In this document: positions 15,424-24,965 of the stretch, one piece after another
How positions within the stretch are numbered: the first letter of the stretch is position 1
How the letters are laid out: each line of letters opens with the position of its first letter
Assembly (NCBI GenBank): GCA_964347035.1
Contig: CAYFXE010000031.1
Span: 1-34,527, forward strand
Reading direction: 5' to 3'
DNA: 34,527 nt
Source of the DNA: CAYFXE01 sp964347035
Lineage (GTDB): Bacteria; Acidobacteriota; Aminicenantia; Aminicenantales; Aminicenantaceae
Program-made: the position numbers and the translations under genes
Notes under the pieces: model-generated
What the model saw: the letters and a program-made list of their open reading frames with translations, nothing else
Database searches by the model: none
Told to the model about the DNA's origin: nothing

Positions 15424-17472
15424 ATGGATGATAAGATAGAAAGTGCCATGAGATTCAATCAACCTGGAGGGAATCACAAACTCAGACGGAGGATTATCTC
15501 TTCACTCTTTTTTCTGGTTATCACCTGGACAACCCTCCTCCCTGCTCCCGATGTCAGCAAATTCAATATCGATCATTTCACATTGGATATCGAAATAACA
15601 CCTAAAAGACATTGGTTGAAGGGAGAAGCCACATTAAAAATTCGATCAGAAGTCCGAGAACTAAAATCGTTCGATTTTTACCTTAGACCAGGCCTTCGCG
15701 TGTATTCTGTGAAAGACGAGAAAAATCACTCCCTCTCTTTTTCTCAGACACCAGTCAAGAGAATCTTTCCCAATTCCGATACCAGCTTGGTCCGCGTTCG
15801 CTTGGGACAGAAACTCCTGAAAGATATGACCGTGGGAGTCAGGGTTTGCTATTCTGGTCAATTCTTCATGTCTTCCAGCTTTAATCCTGACGAGAGGCGA
15901 TACAACAGAGCTTTTTCCTCGATCACCAAGGAGGCGGCTTGGCTTCGATCGGTTCAGCTCTGGTATCCGTATATCGCCGATAAGTCTATGCCATTGACCG
16001 TCAGGACTAAAGTTCCCTCTGGCTGGACGGTCATCACCAACGGAGAACTGACCCACGTGGCTAAAACGCACGATCAACAGATTTTTGTCTTCCATGACGA
16101 AAAAACATCGAGCTTGGACATCACCCTGTTTGCCGCTCCTTATGTTTCCAAAAGCATTCAAGTCAACGGCTTTGACATCACAGCCTATTTCTTCCCTCAG
16201 CATCAAGATTTCATCGATTCTTACCTCGAAAAAACAGGGGAAATCCTCAAGTTTTTCAACCAAAAGTTTGGAAACCCGAACACCTCTCGGTTCAGCATCA
16301 TCGAAATCGGCACAGGCTACGGCACCGGCACCAGCGCCCCATTCGGATACGCTATATCGTCGCATCTCATCAACCCGGAATTTCCTCTGATATCCCATGA
16401 GATTGCTCATCTCTGGTGGGGAGAAACAGTCTCGGATAATCTTGGAAAGGATACGTGGCTACACGAAGGATTAGCCACGTTTTCGGATTATTGCTACCGC
16501 ATATCCAAGGCGTCAGATGAGAATGCCACAAGAAGAATCCTCTTCGCCCTTCTCAACCGAGCCATCCCAATCGGAAATCCACGGACTCTCTCTATCCTGG
16601 AAGGAGGAGCGAAACATGCTCCTGAGGGCTTTCTCGTCTACGAGAGAGCCGCGTTTGTGCTTCAGACCCTCAAACATATTCTCGGTGAGAAAGTCTTCTA
16701 TAATGCCATCCACACTTATCTAGACACATTCAGGAATAAGAGAGCCGACACTGACAGTTTTATCCGGATTATCCAACAAGTCTCACAGAAGGACCTGGAT
16801 TGGTTTTTTGATTTTTACCTGCGGGAAAGACGGCCTCCTCGTTATCGGATTGAGTTCAGGAATATTCATTACCAAGTCGTGGGAACTCTCTACCAAGACC
16901 ACATTCCCGAAAAATTCAGGATGCCTCTAACCCTTGAGTTCATCACGAACCAGAGATCTTTTAGAAAAGAAATCATAGTCAAGGGAAAGAAAAGAAAATT
17001 TTTCTTTAATCTGGAAAACGGGGAAGAGGTGGAGAGAATTATCGTCGATCCTGATTTTGATGTTTTGGCTGTTCGTCCTGTCCTTGAAGACCGCTGGGAA
17101 GCAAGATCTCTCCGTCTAGAAGCTACCGAGATAAAAAATTTTCGCCAGGTCAGGCCTCGGCTTTATTCTATATGGGAAAAACATCCAGAGAATTCTCACA
17201 TCTTGCATGAAGTGGCTCAATTCTTTTTTGCTCAGGAAGATTGGGATAAGGGAATCGAGGTTTACCAAAAACTCCTTGATTTGAATCCTCTTGACTTCTC
17301 TTTCATTGCCCTGGCCAATATTGCTGGAGCTTACGAGACCATGGGGAATCAGGAGATGCAAAGACTCTACCTCAAAAAAGCCCTGGCTAAAGGGTCTAGC
17401 ATGTATTCCATCATGCGCAGTTTAATGGATAAATTGATCAAACTTGAAAAAGAACATGAGGAAGACAGCTAG
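15424..17472 (+). CDS. M1-family zinc metallopeptidase, membrane-anchored or exported
   Basis: The 682-residue protein has the M1 (gluzincin) layout. There is a hydrophobic N-terminal segment (ISSLFFLVITWTTLLPAP, about 23-40) for export or anchoring. A beta-rich domain follows (FTLDIEITPKRHWLKGEATL), then the zinc site HEIAHLWWGE (about 325-334) with the third ligand Glu 19 residues after the second His (TWLHEGLATF). The usual GAMEN exopeptidase motif before the zinc site is replaced by GTGTSAPFGYA, so substrate recognition may differ from classic aminopeptidases. The last 110 residues are helical and TPR-like (HILHEVAQFFFAQEDWDKGI). I favour the ATG at 15424 just after GAGG; a TTG at 15415 is also possible. 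It follows the repeat array. Confidence 0.88.
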   Translation: MDDKIESAMRFNQPGGNHKLRRRIISSLFFLVITWTTLLPAPDVSKFNIDHFTLDIEITPKRHWLKGEATLKIRSEVRELKSFDFYLRPGLRVYSVKDEKNHSLSFSQTPVKRIFPNSDTSLVRVRLGQKLLKDMTVGVRVCYSGQFFMSSSFNPDERRYNRAFSSITKEAAWLRSVQLWYPYIADKSMPLTVRTKVPSGWTVITNGELTHVAKTHDQQIFVFHDEKTSSLDITLFAAPYVSKSIQVNGFDITAYFFPQHQDFIDSYLEKTGEILKFFNQKFGNPNTSRFSIIEIGTGYGTGTSAPFGYAISSHLINPEFPLISHEIAHLWWGETVSDNLGKDTWLHEGLATFSDYCYRISKASDENATRRILFALLNRAIPIGNPRTLSILEGGAKHAPEGFLVYERAAFVLQTLKHILGEKVFYNAIHTYLDTFRNKRADTDSFIRIIQQVSQKDLDWFFDFYLRERRPPRYRIEFRNIHYQVVGTLYQDHIPEKFRMPLTLEFITNQRSFRKEIIVKGKKRKFFFNLENGEEVERIIVDPDFDVLAVRPVLEDRWEARSLRLEATEIKNFRQVRPRLYSIWEKHPENSHILHEVAQFFFAQEDWDKGIEVYQKLLDLNPLDFSFIALANIAGAYETMGNQEMQRLYLKKALAKGSSMYSIMRSLMDKLIKLEKEHEEDS

Positions 17473-17537
17473 GCGAAACGCTGATCAAAACGTGAAGATT
17501 TCCGTTTGAAATCCTATAAACGGAGTGTTTTTAGATA

Positions 17538-19211
17538 TTATTGGGTTCTCTTGATAGCGACGATGGTCATGTCATCCATGGGTTCTACTCCCGAGGTAAA
17601 GGAATCGAGAGTCTCATGGATTTTGTCAATCAGTTTCTCGGCATTTAATTTTGCATGTTTCTTAACAAAGCTTACGAGCCTCTCCTCTGTGAACTCTTCA
17701 TTCTTTTTATTCCGACTTTCGGTTATTCCGTCTGTAAAAAACAGAGCTAGGTCTCCAGGCTCTATCGTCACCTTTCCGATATTGTAGGTAGAGGAAGGAA
17801 ACATGCCCAGACACAGACCAGAGCTTTCCAATCGCTCAATCTTTCCTTTTTTCTTGAGGATTAGAGGAGGATTANNNNNNNNNNAATCACCATTTTCTCT
17901 GTTGAGTTCGCAGAAGAAAAAAGTGATAAAACTGTTGGACGCAGAGCTGCGATGGACAAAATCATTCAGCTTGGTCGCCATTTCTTCTAAAACATAAAGA
18001 GGGTGAATCTCTGAATGTAGAGCTGCTCTCAGGGAGGCCATAAGGAGCGAGGCACTCACTCCCTTCCCTGAGACATCCGCGATCACAATTCCTAAGCGGC
18101 AGGGATCGATCTCGATAAAATCATAATAATCACCACCGACTTGATAACAGGGAATGTTGGAGCCCGCAATATCAAAATTATCGCAAACGGGATTTTCCTT
18201 CGGCAGAAAATCCTTCTGGATTTGAGAGGCCAGGGCAAGCTCCTTTTCCATTTTTTCCTTTTCGATGGCTTGCTCGATGAGTTTAGCATTCTCGATCTTG
18301 ACCGCAGCCAGATTCGCAAGCAGGGTTAACAGTCTCAAATCTTCATCTGAGAACTTTTCGAGATTCAAAATCCTATCTGAGTAGATGATGCCTATGATCT
18401 CCTTGTTATTCCAGAGGGGTATACACATAGCGGAATGAATGTTGGATTTGATGATGCTTTCCATGGCTTTGAAGCGTGTATCCGCCTGAGCATCAGAGGT
18501 GAGAATAGAGGAATGTTCATCCATAGCCATGTTAACGATACTCTGGCTGACCTGAATCTTCTGGTTTTCGAGACGCTTGTTGTTGACCCGCACCACTTTA
18601 GGAATCAATTGGGGAGGATTGCCTTCTTTGAGCATCATGATCCCTCTATCCATCGGGAGATTATCGCTGATAAGATCCATGATAATCTCCAAAAGCTCGT
18701 TCAGCGGTTTGTGCAGAATAAGGGCCTGACTGACTTTGCTTAAAACTGAATAGGCTTTATGGTCAGCCTTGATCTTTTCCATTTCAAAAGGCGTGGCCGT
18801 GGTGGTGGCCGCTTTGATGGTTGTATCGATATCGGGTTTCTCGAGGATATCTTTGAGATGAACGATGGTGTTGACATTGGCCGAGGAGGAAGGCTCATCC
18901 ATGACCTCCACGTTTGTCGAAACTTCTTTATCAAAAAAGATCCTGGTTGAACCAATCAGGATTTCATCCCCCTTATTCAATTTGGTCTCCGCCTGTACCT
19001 TTTTACCGTTGAGGAAGACCCCGTTTTTGCTGGAGTTATCCCGGACCACGTACCCTTCTTTCGTCGGATAGATGAAGGCGTGATGCCCTGAACAAAAGGG
19101 ATCGGGCATGTAGATATCGTTATCGGAGGATCGGCCGAGGGAAATCTTTTTCTCTTTTAGAGAAAACCGGGTGGCGTCCCCTTTTTTTGGATAGATAAAT
19201 AGCTCCGGCAT
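17538..19211 (-). CDS. FHA-GAF-SpoIIE (RsbU-like) PP2C phosphatase
   Basis: The 557-codon frame, interrupted by a gap, has three domains. An FHA phosphothreonine-binding domain lies at about 20-90 (LGRSSDND, SGHHAF, DNSSKNGVFLNGKKV). A GAF sensor domain lies at about 160-312. After a charged helical linker (LIEQAIEKEKMEKELALASQ) comes a SpoIIE-type PP2C phosphatase from about 350, with GGDYYDF, IADVSGKGVSASLLMASL, FFTDGITESRN and the final DDMTIVAIK. Such enzymes dephosphorylate STAS anti-sigma antagonists. The gap replaces the expected NAGHNPP motif region. The gene starts 44 bases after the stop of the translocase-like gene in the same direction, and the STAS protein is encoded at the head of the same run. 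It is the likely phosphatase for that protein. Confidence 0.9.
   Translation of the reverse strand: MPELFIYPKKGDATRFSLKEKKISLGRSSDNDIYMPDPFCSGHHAFIYPTKEGYVVRDNSSKNGVFLNGKKVQAETKLNKGDEILIGSTRIFFDKEVSTNVEVMDEPSSSANVNTIVHLKDILEKPDIDTTIKAATTTATPFEMEKIKADHKAYSVLSKVSQALILHKPLNELLEIIMDLISDNLPMDRGIMMLKEGNPPQLIPKVVRVNNKRLENQKIQVSQSIVNMAMDEHSSILTSDAQADTRFKAMESIIKSNIHSAMCIPLWNNKEIIGIIYSDRILNLEKFSDEDLRLLTLLANLAAVKIENAKLIEQAIEKEKMEKELALASQIQKDFLPKENPVCDNFDIAGSNIPCYQVGGDYYDFIEIDPCRLGIVIADVSGKGVSASLLMASLRAALHSEIHPLYVLEEMATKLNDFVHRSSASNSFITFFFCELNRENGDXXXXNPPLILKKKGKIERLESSGLCLGMFPSSTYNIGKVTIEPGDLALFFTDGITESRNKKNEEFTEERLVSFVKKHAKLNAEKLIDKIHETLDSFTSGVEPMDDMTIVAIKRTQ
17875..17884. other. Assembly gap of 10 N inside the phosphatase gene
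   Basis: The placeholder falls between NRENGD and NPPLILKKKG, where PP2C-SpoIIE proteins usually have a Y-x-NAGHNPP segment. The true missing length is probably somewhat longer than 10 bases, although the frame happens to stay open. Confidence 0.9.
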
Positions 19212-19255
19212 CTTCGATCTACTTACATTATTATAACCTTAATAGAATAACTAAT

Positions 19256-21787
19256 TCAAGATAATTCAGCCTTATCTTCAGCTTTATCCAGAGCCTTGAG
19301 CATCCTTTTACATTTCTTCACTCTATCTTCAAATGCAATATCATCGATCAAGGGCAAGAGATATTCCATGATTTCTTTCTTCAGTATGTTATCGAGAAGT
19401 TCAATCGAATAATCGATGGCCATCCTGGTTCCCACGGTGATATTCTGGTAAGCTTTCATAACATCTTCTTTGGAATAGACAAGAGTCAGGAGTTCGAAAA
19501 CATGTTTGAGAGTACGCGCTAAATTTTTCTCCAGTTCGGTTCCCAGATAAGCTTTTTTTTCATCTCCCTTCGAGGCATCGATTTCTATTAAAATCACGTA
19601 GCTGTTCTTTATCAACCGAATGATTTCCGACAAGATGATCTGCTTTTGAAAATGAAGACGAGGATGTTTAGATTTCATCTTGTACATAGCTTCGATGATT
19701 TCAGACTCCACGTCCTCATTTTTTTTCCTCAATTCTAAGGCTAAAAAGAAGGCCGCTTTTTGCGATCCTATCTGAGCCAGGATATCTGGGATTGCTTTCC
19801 GAACATGAGAATTCTCCTCCCTGTCACCCAAATAATCCTTGAGTGTCCCGACAATCTTTGAACCGTATTCTACCAATGCCTTACTGGCAATTCTTTGGGT
19901 TGAGGGTTTCCGGAGATGGGAAACGATAAGGGGGACAAACTCTCTCTTTTTCAGATTCCCTGCACTCTCGAGAGCGTACCTAAGGACTTCAGGTGACTCA
20001 TCCTTGAGGAGTTTATTTAAATTTTGGATGATGGAAGAATCCGGCCCCATCATCCCCAGGGCCTTGGCCGCTTCCATCTTGGAGATCTCGGCCTCCTCAC
20101 CTGAATCTCTAGCAATCCTATCGATATGATCCTTCATCAATTCTTGGTAAACATCGAGAGACATGATTTCCTTGATTTGGGCGTCTAGGTATTCATCATC
20201 CAAAGCATCATCCATCTCAGGGATTAAGGCCTCTCCATCCAATTCGAGGAGAGAATCCAGGGAGCCAGCTCTGACTGCATCAGACTTATGGGAGATGATC
20301 TTTTTCAACTCAGGACTCAATTTTTCTTTCTTGATCAGGTCGAAAAGATTCATAGCATACAGAACTGAACTTCTCTTCCGGCTCTGCAGGGTGTCAAAAA
20401 CAAGCTTCGTCATATCAATATCAACTTTCTCCGCGATGAATTTATCAGCGTCTTCCCATTTGATCCTCAAATTCTTCTTAACTATTGTCACGTATTCTTT
20501 AGTGATTAGCCAGTTGAACGTGATCCAGATTAAGATAAACACAACAACAATAAGACTCATCTGTTTGATGGTGAGGTGTAAAACAGAAAAGAACAAAAGA
20601 AGGAGCAGGGCAGCAAAACCCTTGGCAAACTTGTTAACAAACATATCGATGAAAACCTTTGCTTTATACTTAATCTCAGGAGAAACAGGAATGTATAGCA
20701 ACTCTCTTACGGATTGATTAAGAGAATGGGCCAGACTTTTATCGCCTCCCTTAACAACAACAGCCCAATACACCATATACATCATCGGGACAAGAACTGC
20801 GGCTATTGAACCAAGCAACAAGAATAAAGGAGCGATCAAAAGGGCGACGCGTATTCCAGAATTTTTCAAGATCCGGTTGGTTAAAAGAATATGAAGCAAA
20901 TAAGAAAAAACAAGGAGTAAAGTGAAAAAAATTCCAAGAAAAGACGTCATAGCATCCTTTCTGACTTGCGCTTGGCCCTCGACTGTAACTGTAAAGTGTT
21001 GTTCAACCACAGAATTGAATTGAAAATCAATCAGAGTTGTGACCACGATGGCCGCGATCATAATCCCGCAGAGAAGCATCAGATGACGGTTGTCCCTTAT
21101 CAAACGGAAGCTCTTCCCGTATCCGACCTTCTGCTTCTTCCTATCGATCAGTGCCTTTGGTTCTTCAATTCTTCCCTCTATCTGAGTCTTGGCGACAAGA
21201 TTGACGATAATCAAACAAAGGAAGAGCAAGGTCGGACAAAGTAAAAGGAGATTTTCCGTCCCGAGAGCTTTCGAAAGGAAAGATGCCAAAAGAGCGCCAG
21301 AAACGCCCCCCAACAGCCCCCCGCTGACTAAGAAGCCTACCAATCTCCTTGCTTGCCTGGGATGATAGATATCATTGACTAAAATCCAGAATTGGGTGAC
21401 AGAAGTGGCTGTAAAGATGTCAGCCCAGAACCAATAAACCAAAGAAGGCCATCTCCAGGCTTGTTTGAAAAGGAACCAGAAAATCACCAAGTTTGCGATG
21501 AAAAAAACAAGGCTGGCAGATATATAGATGTTTCTCTTAATGGAGTGGAGCAATTTGGTATTCAGGGTAACAACAAAACCAATCAAGAGCGCTGTTAAAA
21601 GGTATGCATAGGGAAGCCTCTCGAAGGTGAGTTTCTCCAAGAAAAGGGAGATTTTGATAGGTTTGATGATGTAGGCCGAGGAAGTGATAAGGAAAAAATA
21701 TATGAACAACAACAGAGAGGAATAGGCCTCCCCGGGCCTGACGTCCACGAGGCGAGACAAAACTCTATAGGTTCTGTTCTTTTCCAT
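19256..21787 (-). CDS. ATP/ADP-translocase-like membrane protein with HEAT-repeat C-terminus (copy 1)
   Basis: The 843-residue protein has about 12 membrane segments in residues 20-440, then a soluble helical region of about 400 residues. The membrane part matches the nucleotide-transporter (NTT/Tlc) type: IIKPIKISLFL, QFWILVNDIYHPRQARR, and the late block SLNQSVRELLYIPVSPEIKYKAKVFIDMF. In characterised transporters the corresponding block reads TKEMAYIPL with a key Glu; that Glu is kept here (VRELLYIP). The tail carries HEAT-like repeats (KSDAVRAGSLDSLLEL, ESPEVLRYALESAGNLKKREF). The start overlaps the stop of its upstream paralogue by 23 bases, so translation is likely coupled. Nucleotide transport is not shown; the HEAT tail and regulatory neighbours suggest a sensing or scaffolding role (inference). 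Confidence 0.85.
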   Translation of the reverse strand: MEKNRTYRVLSRLVDVRPGEAYSSLLLFIYFFLITSSAYIIKPIKISLFLEKLTFERLPYAYLLTALLIGFVVTLNTKLLHSIKRNIYISASLVFFIANLVIFWFLFKQAWRWPSLVYWFWADIFTATSVTQFWILVNDIYHPRQARRLVGFLVSGGLLGGVSGALLASFLSKALGTENLLLLCPTLLFLCLIIVNLVAKTQIEGRIEEPKALIDRKKQKVGYGKSFRLIRDNRHLMLLCGIMIAAIVVTTLIDFQFNSVVEQHFTVTVEGQAQVRKDAMTSFLGIFFTLLLVFSYLLHILLTNRILKNSGIRVALLIAPLFLLLGSIAAVLVPMMYMVYWAVVVKGGDKSLAHSLNQSVRELLYIPVSPEIKYKAKVFIDMFVNKFAKGFAALLLLLFFSVLHLTIKQMSLIVVVFILIWITFNWLITKEYVTIVKKNLRIKWEDADKFIAEKVDIDMTKLVFDTLQSRKRSSVLYAMNLFDLIKKEKLSPELKKIISHKSDAVRAGSLDSLLELDGEALIPEMDDALDDEYLDAQIKEIMSLDVYQELMKDHIDRIARDSGEEAEISKMEAAKALGMMGPDSSIIQNLNKLLKDESPEVLRYALESAGNLKKREFVPLIVSHLRKPSTQRIASKALVEYGSKIVGTLKDYLGDREENSHVRKAIPDILAQIGSQKAAFFLALELRKKNEDVESEIIEAMYKMKSKHPRLHFQKQIILSEIIRLIKNSYVILIEIDASKGDEKKAYLGTELEKNLARTLKHVFELLTLVYSKEDVMKAYQNITVGTRMAIDYSIELLDNILKKEIMEYLLPLIDDIAFEDRVKKCKRMLKALDKAEDKAELS

Positions 21788-24290
21788 GGATATTCTTGAG
21801 TATAGGAGAGACTCTCAACAAGGATCGACATCTTCTCACTCGCTGAGAGAGAGGGAGGTCCTCCACGATGGGAAGAATGACATCTCGCATTTCTTTCTCC
21901 AAGGTGTTATCCAGAAGCTCCACAGCGTAAGCCATAGAATCTTTTGTTCCTGTCTTTAGGTTCTGGTAGGCTTTGAAGATATCTTCGTGGAGATAGATAA
22001 GTCCTAACAACTTAAAAATATTCATCATCGAATCTGCTAGATTTTTCGTCAGGGATTTTTCGGGGCTTTCTTTAGATCTTACAGGTTTCGACTCGTAATA
22101 ACCGATGAGGCTTTCGTAATATTCTTTAATCCCTCTTGCAATTTTCGTCTTAATAATCTCCACTTGAAAACGAATTTTGGGGCGTTCGGTGCGTATCCTA
22201 TCCAAGGCATCAATGATGTCTGAGTCAATCTCAGTTTGTTCCTCTTTCAACTCCCAGGATAAGAAATCGACAGCCTCTTGACTCCCGATACGAGCGAATA
22301 CGGAAGTCAATTCTTTCCTCACTTCGATGTTCTCTTCAGTATCTCCTAAATAATCGGATAGAGTCCCGAGAATTTTCGGACCGTATTTCTCGAGAGCCGC
22401 TCTGGCATCTTGTCTTGTGGAAGGATTGGTCAACTTCTGGACAATGGCGGGGACATAGTCTCTTCTTCTTATCTTTGCCGCACTTTCCATAGCATATTTA
22501 CTTATCTCAGGGGATTCTTCCTGGAGAAGTTCTTCGAGTCTCTGGATAAACGGGGATTGAGAATCCATCAAACTTATGGCCTTGGCCACCTCCATTTTTC
22601 CCAACTCAGCTTCTTGACTTTCATCTTCCATAAGTTTATCGACATAACTCTTCATGACCTCCTGGTAAACATCCAGGGACATGATTTCTTTAATCTCCTT
22701 CTTCAAAACATCATCATCGATGTAGTCCTCTGATTCAGGCATAACAGTCGTTTCATCCGCTTCTAACAGGACTCCTAGAGAAGAGGCTTTTATTTCATCC
22801 GATTTGTAGGATATTAATTTTCTTAAATCCGGCGTAAGCTTATCCTGCTTGATGAGGTCGAAGAGATGCATCGCGTACAGAACTGAGCTCCGATCCTTAC
22901 TCTCCAGCAAATCAAAAACCAGCTTTGTGTAATCAATATCCACTTTTTCTGCTACGAGCTTATCGGCCCGATCCCATTTCATCTTTAATTTGTCTTTAAC
23001 AGTGCTGACATATTCTTTGCTGACTTTCAGATTAAGAAAAACCCAGAGAAAGATAAAAGCCAGAGAGGCTAGAGAAACGACTCTTACTGTTGATTGCCAG
23101 CTTAATTGGATTTGAATGATTAATAGGAGGATCAGTGCTCCTATGCTCCTCGTTAATCTGTTGAGAAACATATCGATGAATATCTTAGCTCTGTACTTAA
23201 ATTCGGGAGAGACAGGAATATAGAGCAGCTCGCGGACAGCTTGGTTAATCGAATAATCGAGACTTTGATCGCTTCCTTTTAGGAAAATGGCAAACCCGAT
23301 AAGGACAAAAACCGCTATACCCAAAGAACCAAAGAATAAAACCAGCGGAAAAAGCAATAAGCTGATACGAATCCCGTAGCGCTTGATGAAGCCGCTGGTC
23401 ATGAAAAGGGAGAAAAAAAGAGGGAGGATCGAAATGCCCGCATTAAAATATCCAAAAAAGGATGTCAGGTTCCCTTTGGTAGCGAGCTTTTCAAAGATAA
23501 CCGTATTAAATTGAAAATCGATAAAGGTGGAGACAATAACGGTTATAGTCACGACTGCTGCCAGGAGCTTCAAATAATAATGTTTGGTCACAGTGCTGAA
23601 GCATTCCTTGAATCCTACCTTAGAACGTCCTTTTCCGCTCGTTATATCACCTTTTCCAGTTTTTTCATGAATAGACCTTTTTTTCTGAAAAACAAATATA
23701 TAATTCACTACGAATCCACAAAAAATAAGCAATCCAGAGGCAAGGAAGAGGAGATTGTGGCGATTCTCATCACTCGCCAGTATACCCGTCAATAATCCGC
23801 CGACAATACCTCCCAATATTCCACCGCTGACAAAAAAGCCGATAAGTCTCTTTGCCTCCCTCGGGTTAAAGACATCGTTGACGGTTATCCAGAATTGAGT
23901 CATCAACACGTAGATAAAAACGTTCGCCCAAATCCAGAATACGTAAGGCAACCAATCCCACTTAAGGGGAAGAAGTAACCAGAAGAGGAAACAATTAGAA
24001 ATGAAAAAAAAGAGACTAAAGACAAGCAACATTCGCCTGGGAATTTTTTCCTGAAGCTTTGAATGAAGATGAACAAATAATCCCATTAGGATGGCTGTTA
24101 ATAAGTAGGCAATCGGAAGGTTTTTATAGCCAAGCCTATCTAAAAGGAAAGCATTCCTGATGGCTTTGATGATGTGAAAAGGAGATGTGATTAAGAAAAG
24201 GTAAAAAAATAATGAGATCGCCAGAATTTCTTCGCCCGGCTTTAACTCTACGACATGGGATAAAACTCTGTATAGGCGATTCTTAGCCAT
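21765..24290 (-). CDS. ATP/ADP-translocase-like membrane protein with HEAT-repeat C-terminus (copy 2)
   Basis: This 841-residue tandem paralogue aligns with copy 1 from end to end. The N-termini are MAKNRLYRVLSHVVELKPGE versus MEKNRTYRVLSRLVDVRPGE, and the shared late block is SINQAVRELLYIPVSPEFKYRAKIFIDMF. Again about 12 membrane segments are followed by HEAT-like repeats from about 450 (YKSDEIKASSLGVLLEAD, ESPEISKYAMESAAKIRRRDY, MSLDVYQEVMKSYVDKLM). The Glu of VRELLYIP is conserved. The gene starts 32 bases after the STAS gene stop and its 3' end overlaps copy 1. The two are clearly a duplication that has diverged. They could form a heterodimer or respond to different signals (inference). 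Confidence 0.85.
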   Translation of the reverse strand: MAKNRLYRVLSHVVELKPGEEILAISLFFYLFLITSPFHIIKAIRNAFLLDRLGYKNLPIAYLLTAILMGLFVHLHSKLQEKIPRRMLLVFSLFFFISNCFLFWLLLPLKWDWLPYVFWIWANVFIYVLMTQFWITVNDVFNPREAKRLIGFFVSGGILGGIVGGLLTGILASDENRHNLLFLASGLLIFCGFVVNYIFVFQKKRSIHEKTGKGDITSGKGRSKVGFKECFSTVTKHYYLKLLAAVVTITVIVSTFIDFQFNTVIFEKLATKGNLTSFFGYFNAGISILPLFFSLFMTSGFIKRYGIRISLLLFPLVLFFGSLGIAVFVLIGFAIFLKGSDQSLDYSINQAVRELLYIPVSPEFKYRAKIFIDMFLNRLTRSIGALILLLIIQIQLSWQSTVRVVSLASLAFIFLWVFLNLKVSKEYVSTVKDKLKMKWDRADKLVAEKVDIDYTKLVFDLLESKDRSSVLYAMHLFDLIKQDKLTPDLRKLISYKSDEIKASSLGVLLEADETTVMPESEDYIDDDVLKKEIKEIMSLDVYQEVMKSYVDKLMEDESQEAELGKMEVAKAISLMDSQSPFIQRLEELLQEESPEISKYAMESAAKIRRRDYVPAIVQKLTNPSTRQDARAALEKYGPKILGTLSDYLGDTEENIEVRKELTSVFARIGSQEAVDFLSWELKEEQTEIDSDIIDALDRIRTERPKIRFQVEIIKTKIARGIKEYYESLIGYYESKPVRSKESPEKSLTKNLADSMMNIFKLLGLIYLHEDIFKAYQNLKTGTKDSMAYAVELLDNTLEKEMRDVILPIVEDLPLSQRVRRCRSLLRVSPILKNIHGKEQNL

Positions 24291-24322
24291 AGAAGAGCTC
24301 TATAAGAGAAAGGAGCTGATGG

Positions 24323-24670
24323 TTATTCTTTAAAAAAACTATCTAAGGCATTATCCTCTTCATCGAATATTTCTAGAACTTTGGTGAGCATGGTGACTTG
24401 AAAGACGAGATAAAGCTTCTTTGATATTTTTGCGATTTTGAGCTTTCCTCCTAAGTTATGGGTTGAGATATAGCTGGCGAGTATCTCTCCAACTCCAAAA
24501 CTATCTATGAATTCAACCTCTTGGAAGTTGAGAAGGATGTTTCTCTTCCCAACATCCAGTTGATCTTTAACAAGCTGGTGAAGGGTTACATCGCTTATGT
24601 CAGATCTTCTGATTTCTCCCTCGATATCAAAAATGATGACATCGTCTTTTTCTCTTGTATTTATTTCCAT
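24323..24670 (-). CDS. STAS-domain anti-sigma factor antagonist (RsbV/SpoIIAA-like)
   Basis: The 115-residue single-domain protein is a STAS fold. It has VIIFDIEGEIRRSD near the start and the regulatory serine in VEFIDSFGVGEILASY (FIDS). Phosphorylation at this position by an RsbW-type kinase normally blocks binding to that kinase, and a SpoIIE phosphatase reverses it. The matching phosphatase is encoded at the end of the same minus-strand run (17538-19211), and a matching kinase is at 31534-31962. GAGGA stands 8 bases before the ATG. It appears to head an operon with two translocase-like HEAT proteins, which is an unusual context. Confidence 0.9.
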   Translation of the reverse strand: MEINTREKDDVIIFDIEGEIRRSDISDVTLHQLVKDQLDVGKRNILLNFQEVEFIDSFGVGEILASYISTHNLGGKLKIAKISKKLYLVFQVTMLTKVLEIFDEEDNALDSFFKE

Positions 24671-24720
24671 CTTGCTTGTCCTCTTTTATAATTTTATTTG
24701 AATAACAAATTCAACCTACC

Positions 24721-24843
24721 TCATTCGGTTTGGTCCAGTACCTCTTGGACGCTCCCCAAAAGCCTTTCCATGTTCTGCTGTATGAAGGGAGTCTGTTCTC
24801 TTAAGCTTTTATCAAAAGAGAAATCTAAAGTCAATATTATCAT
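24721..24843 (-). CDS. Possible 40-residue small protein upstream of the STAS gene
   Basis: An ATG at 24843 opens 40 codons beginning MIILTLDFSFDKSL and ending EVLDQTE before TGA. The predicted product is helical and amphipathic (EQTPFIQQNMERLLGSVQ). A weak AGGA precedes it, and the STAS gene begins 50 bases after its stop. I do not recognise it. It could be a real small gene of the operon or a chance frame in a 295-base leader that otherwise shows nothing. Confidence 0.3.
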   Translation of the reverse strand: MIILTLDFSFDKSLREQTPFIQQNMERLLGSVQEVLDQTE

Positions 24844-24965
24844 AAAATCCTACCAAAACTGAGTTATAAATAATCTAGACCTTATTCATTAACTTTGATA
24901 TAAATATGAGTAGAAATAAGAAATCAAGATAGAGTAAAGAACAGCGAGAAAGAAAGGAATTGTTA

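Noticed and set aside
15661..16410. 249-codon minus-strand frame opposite the M1 peptidase
   Set aside because: It covers the peptidase catalytic region on the other strand, where the zinc motif is certain; the antisense product has no recognisable features.
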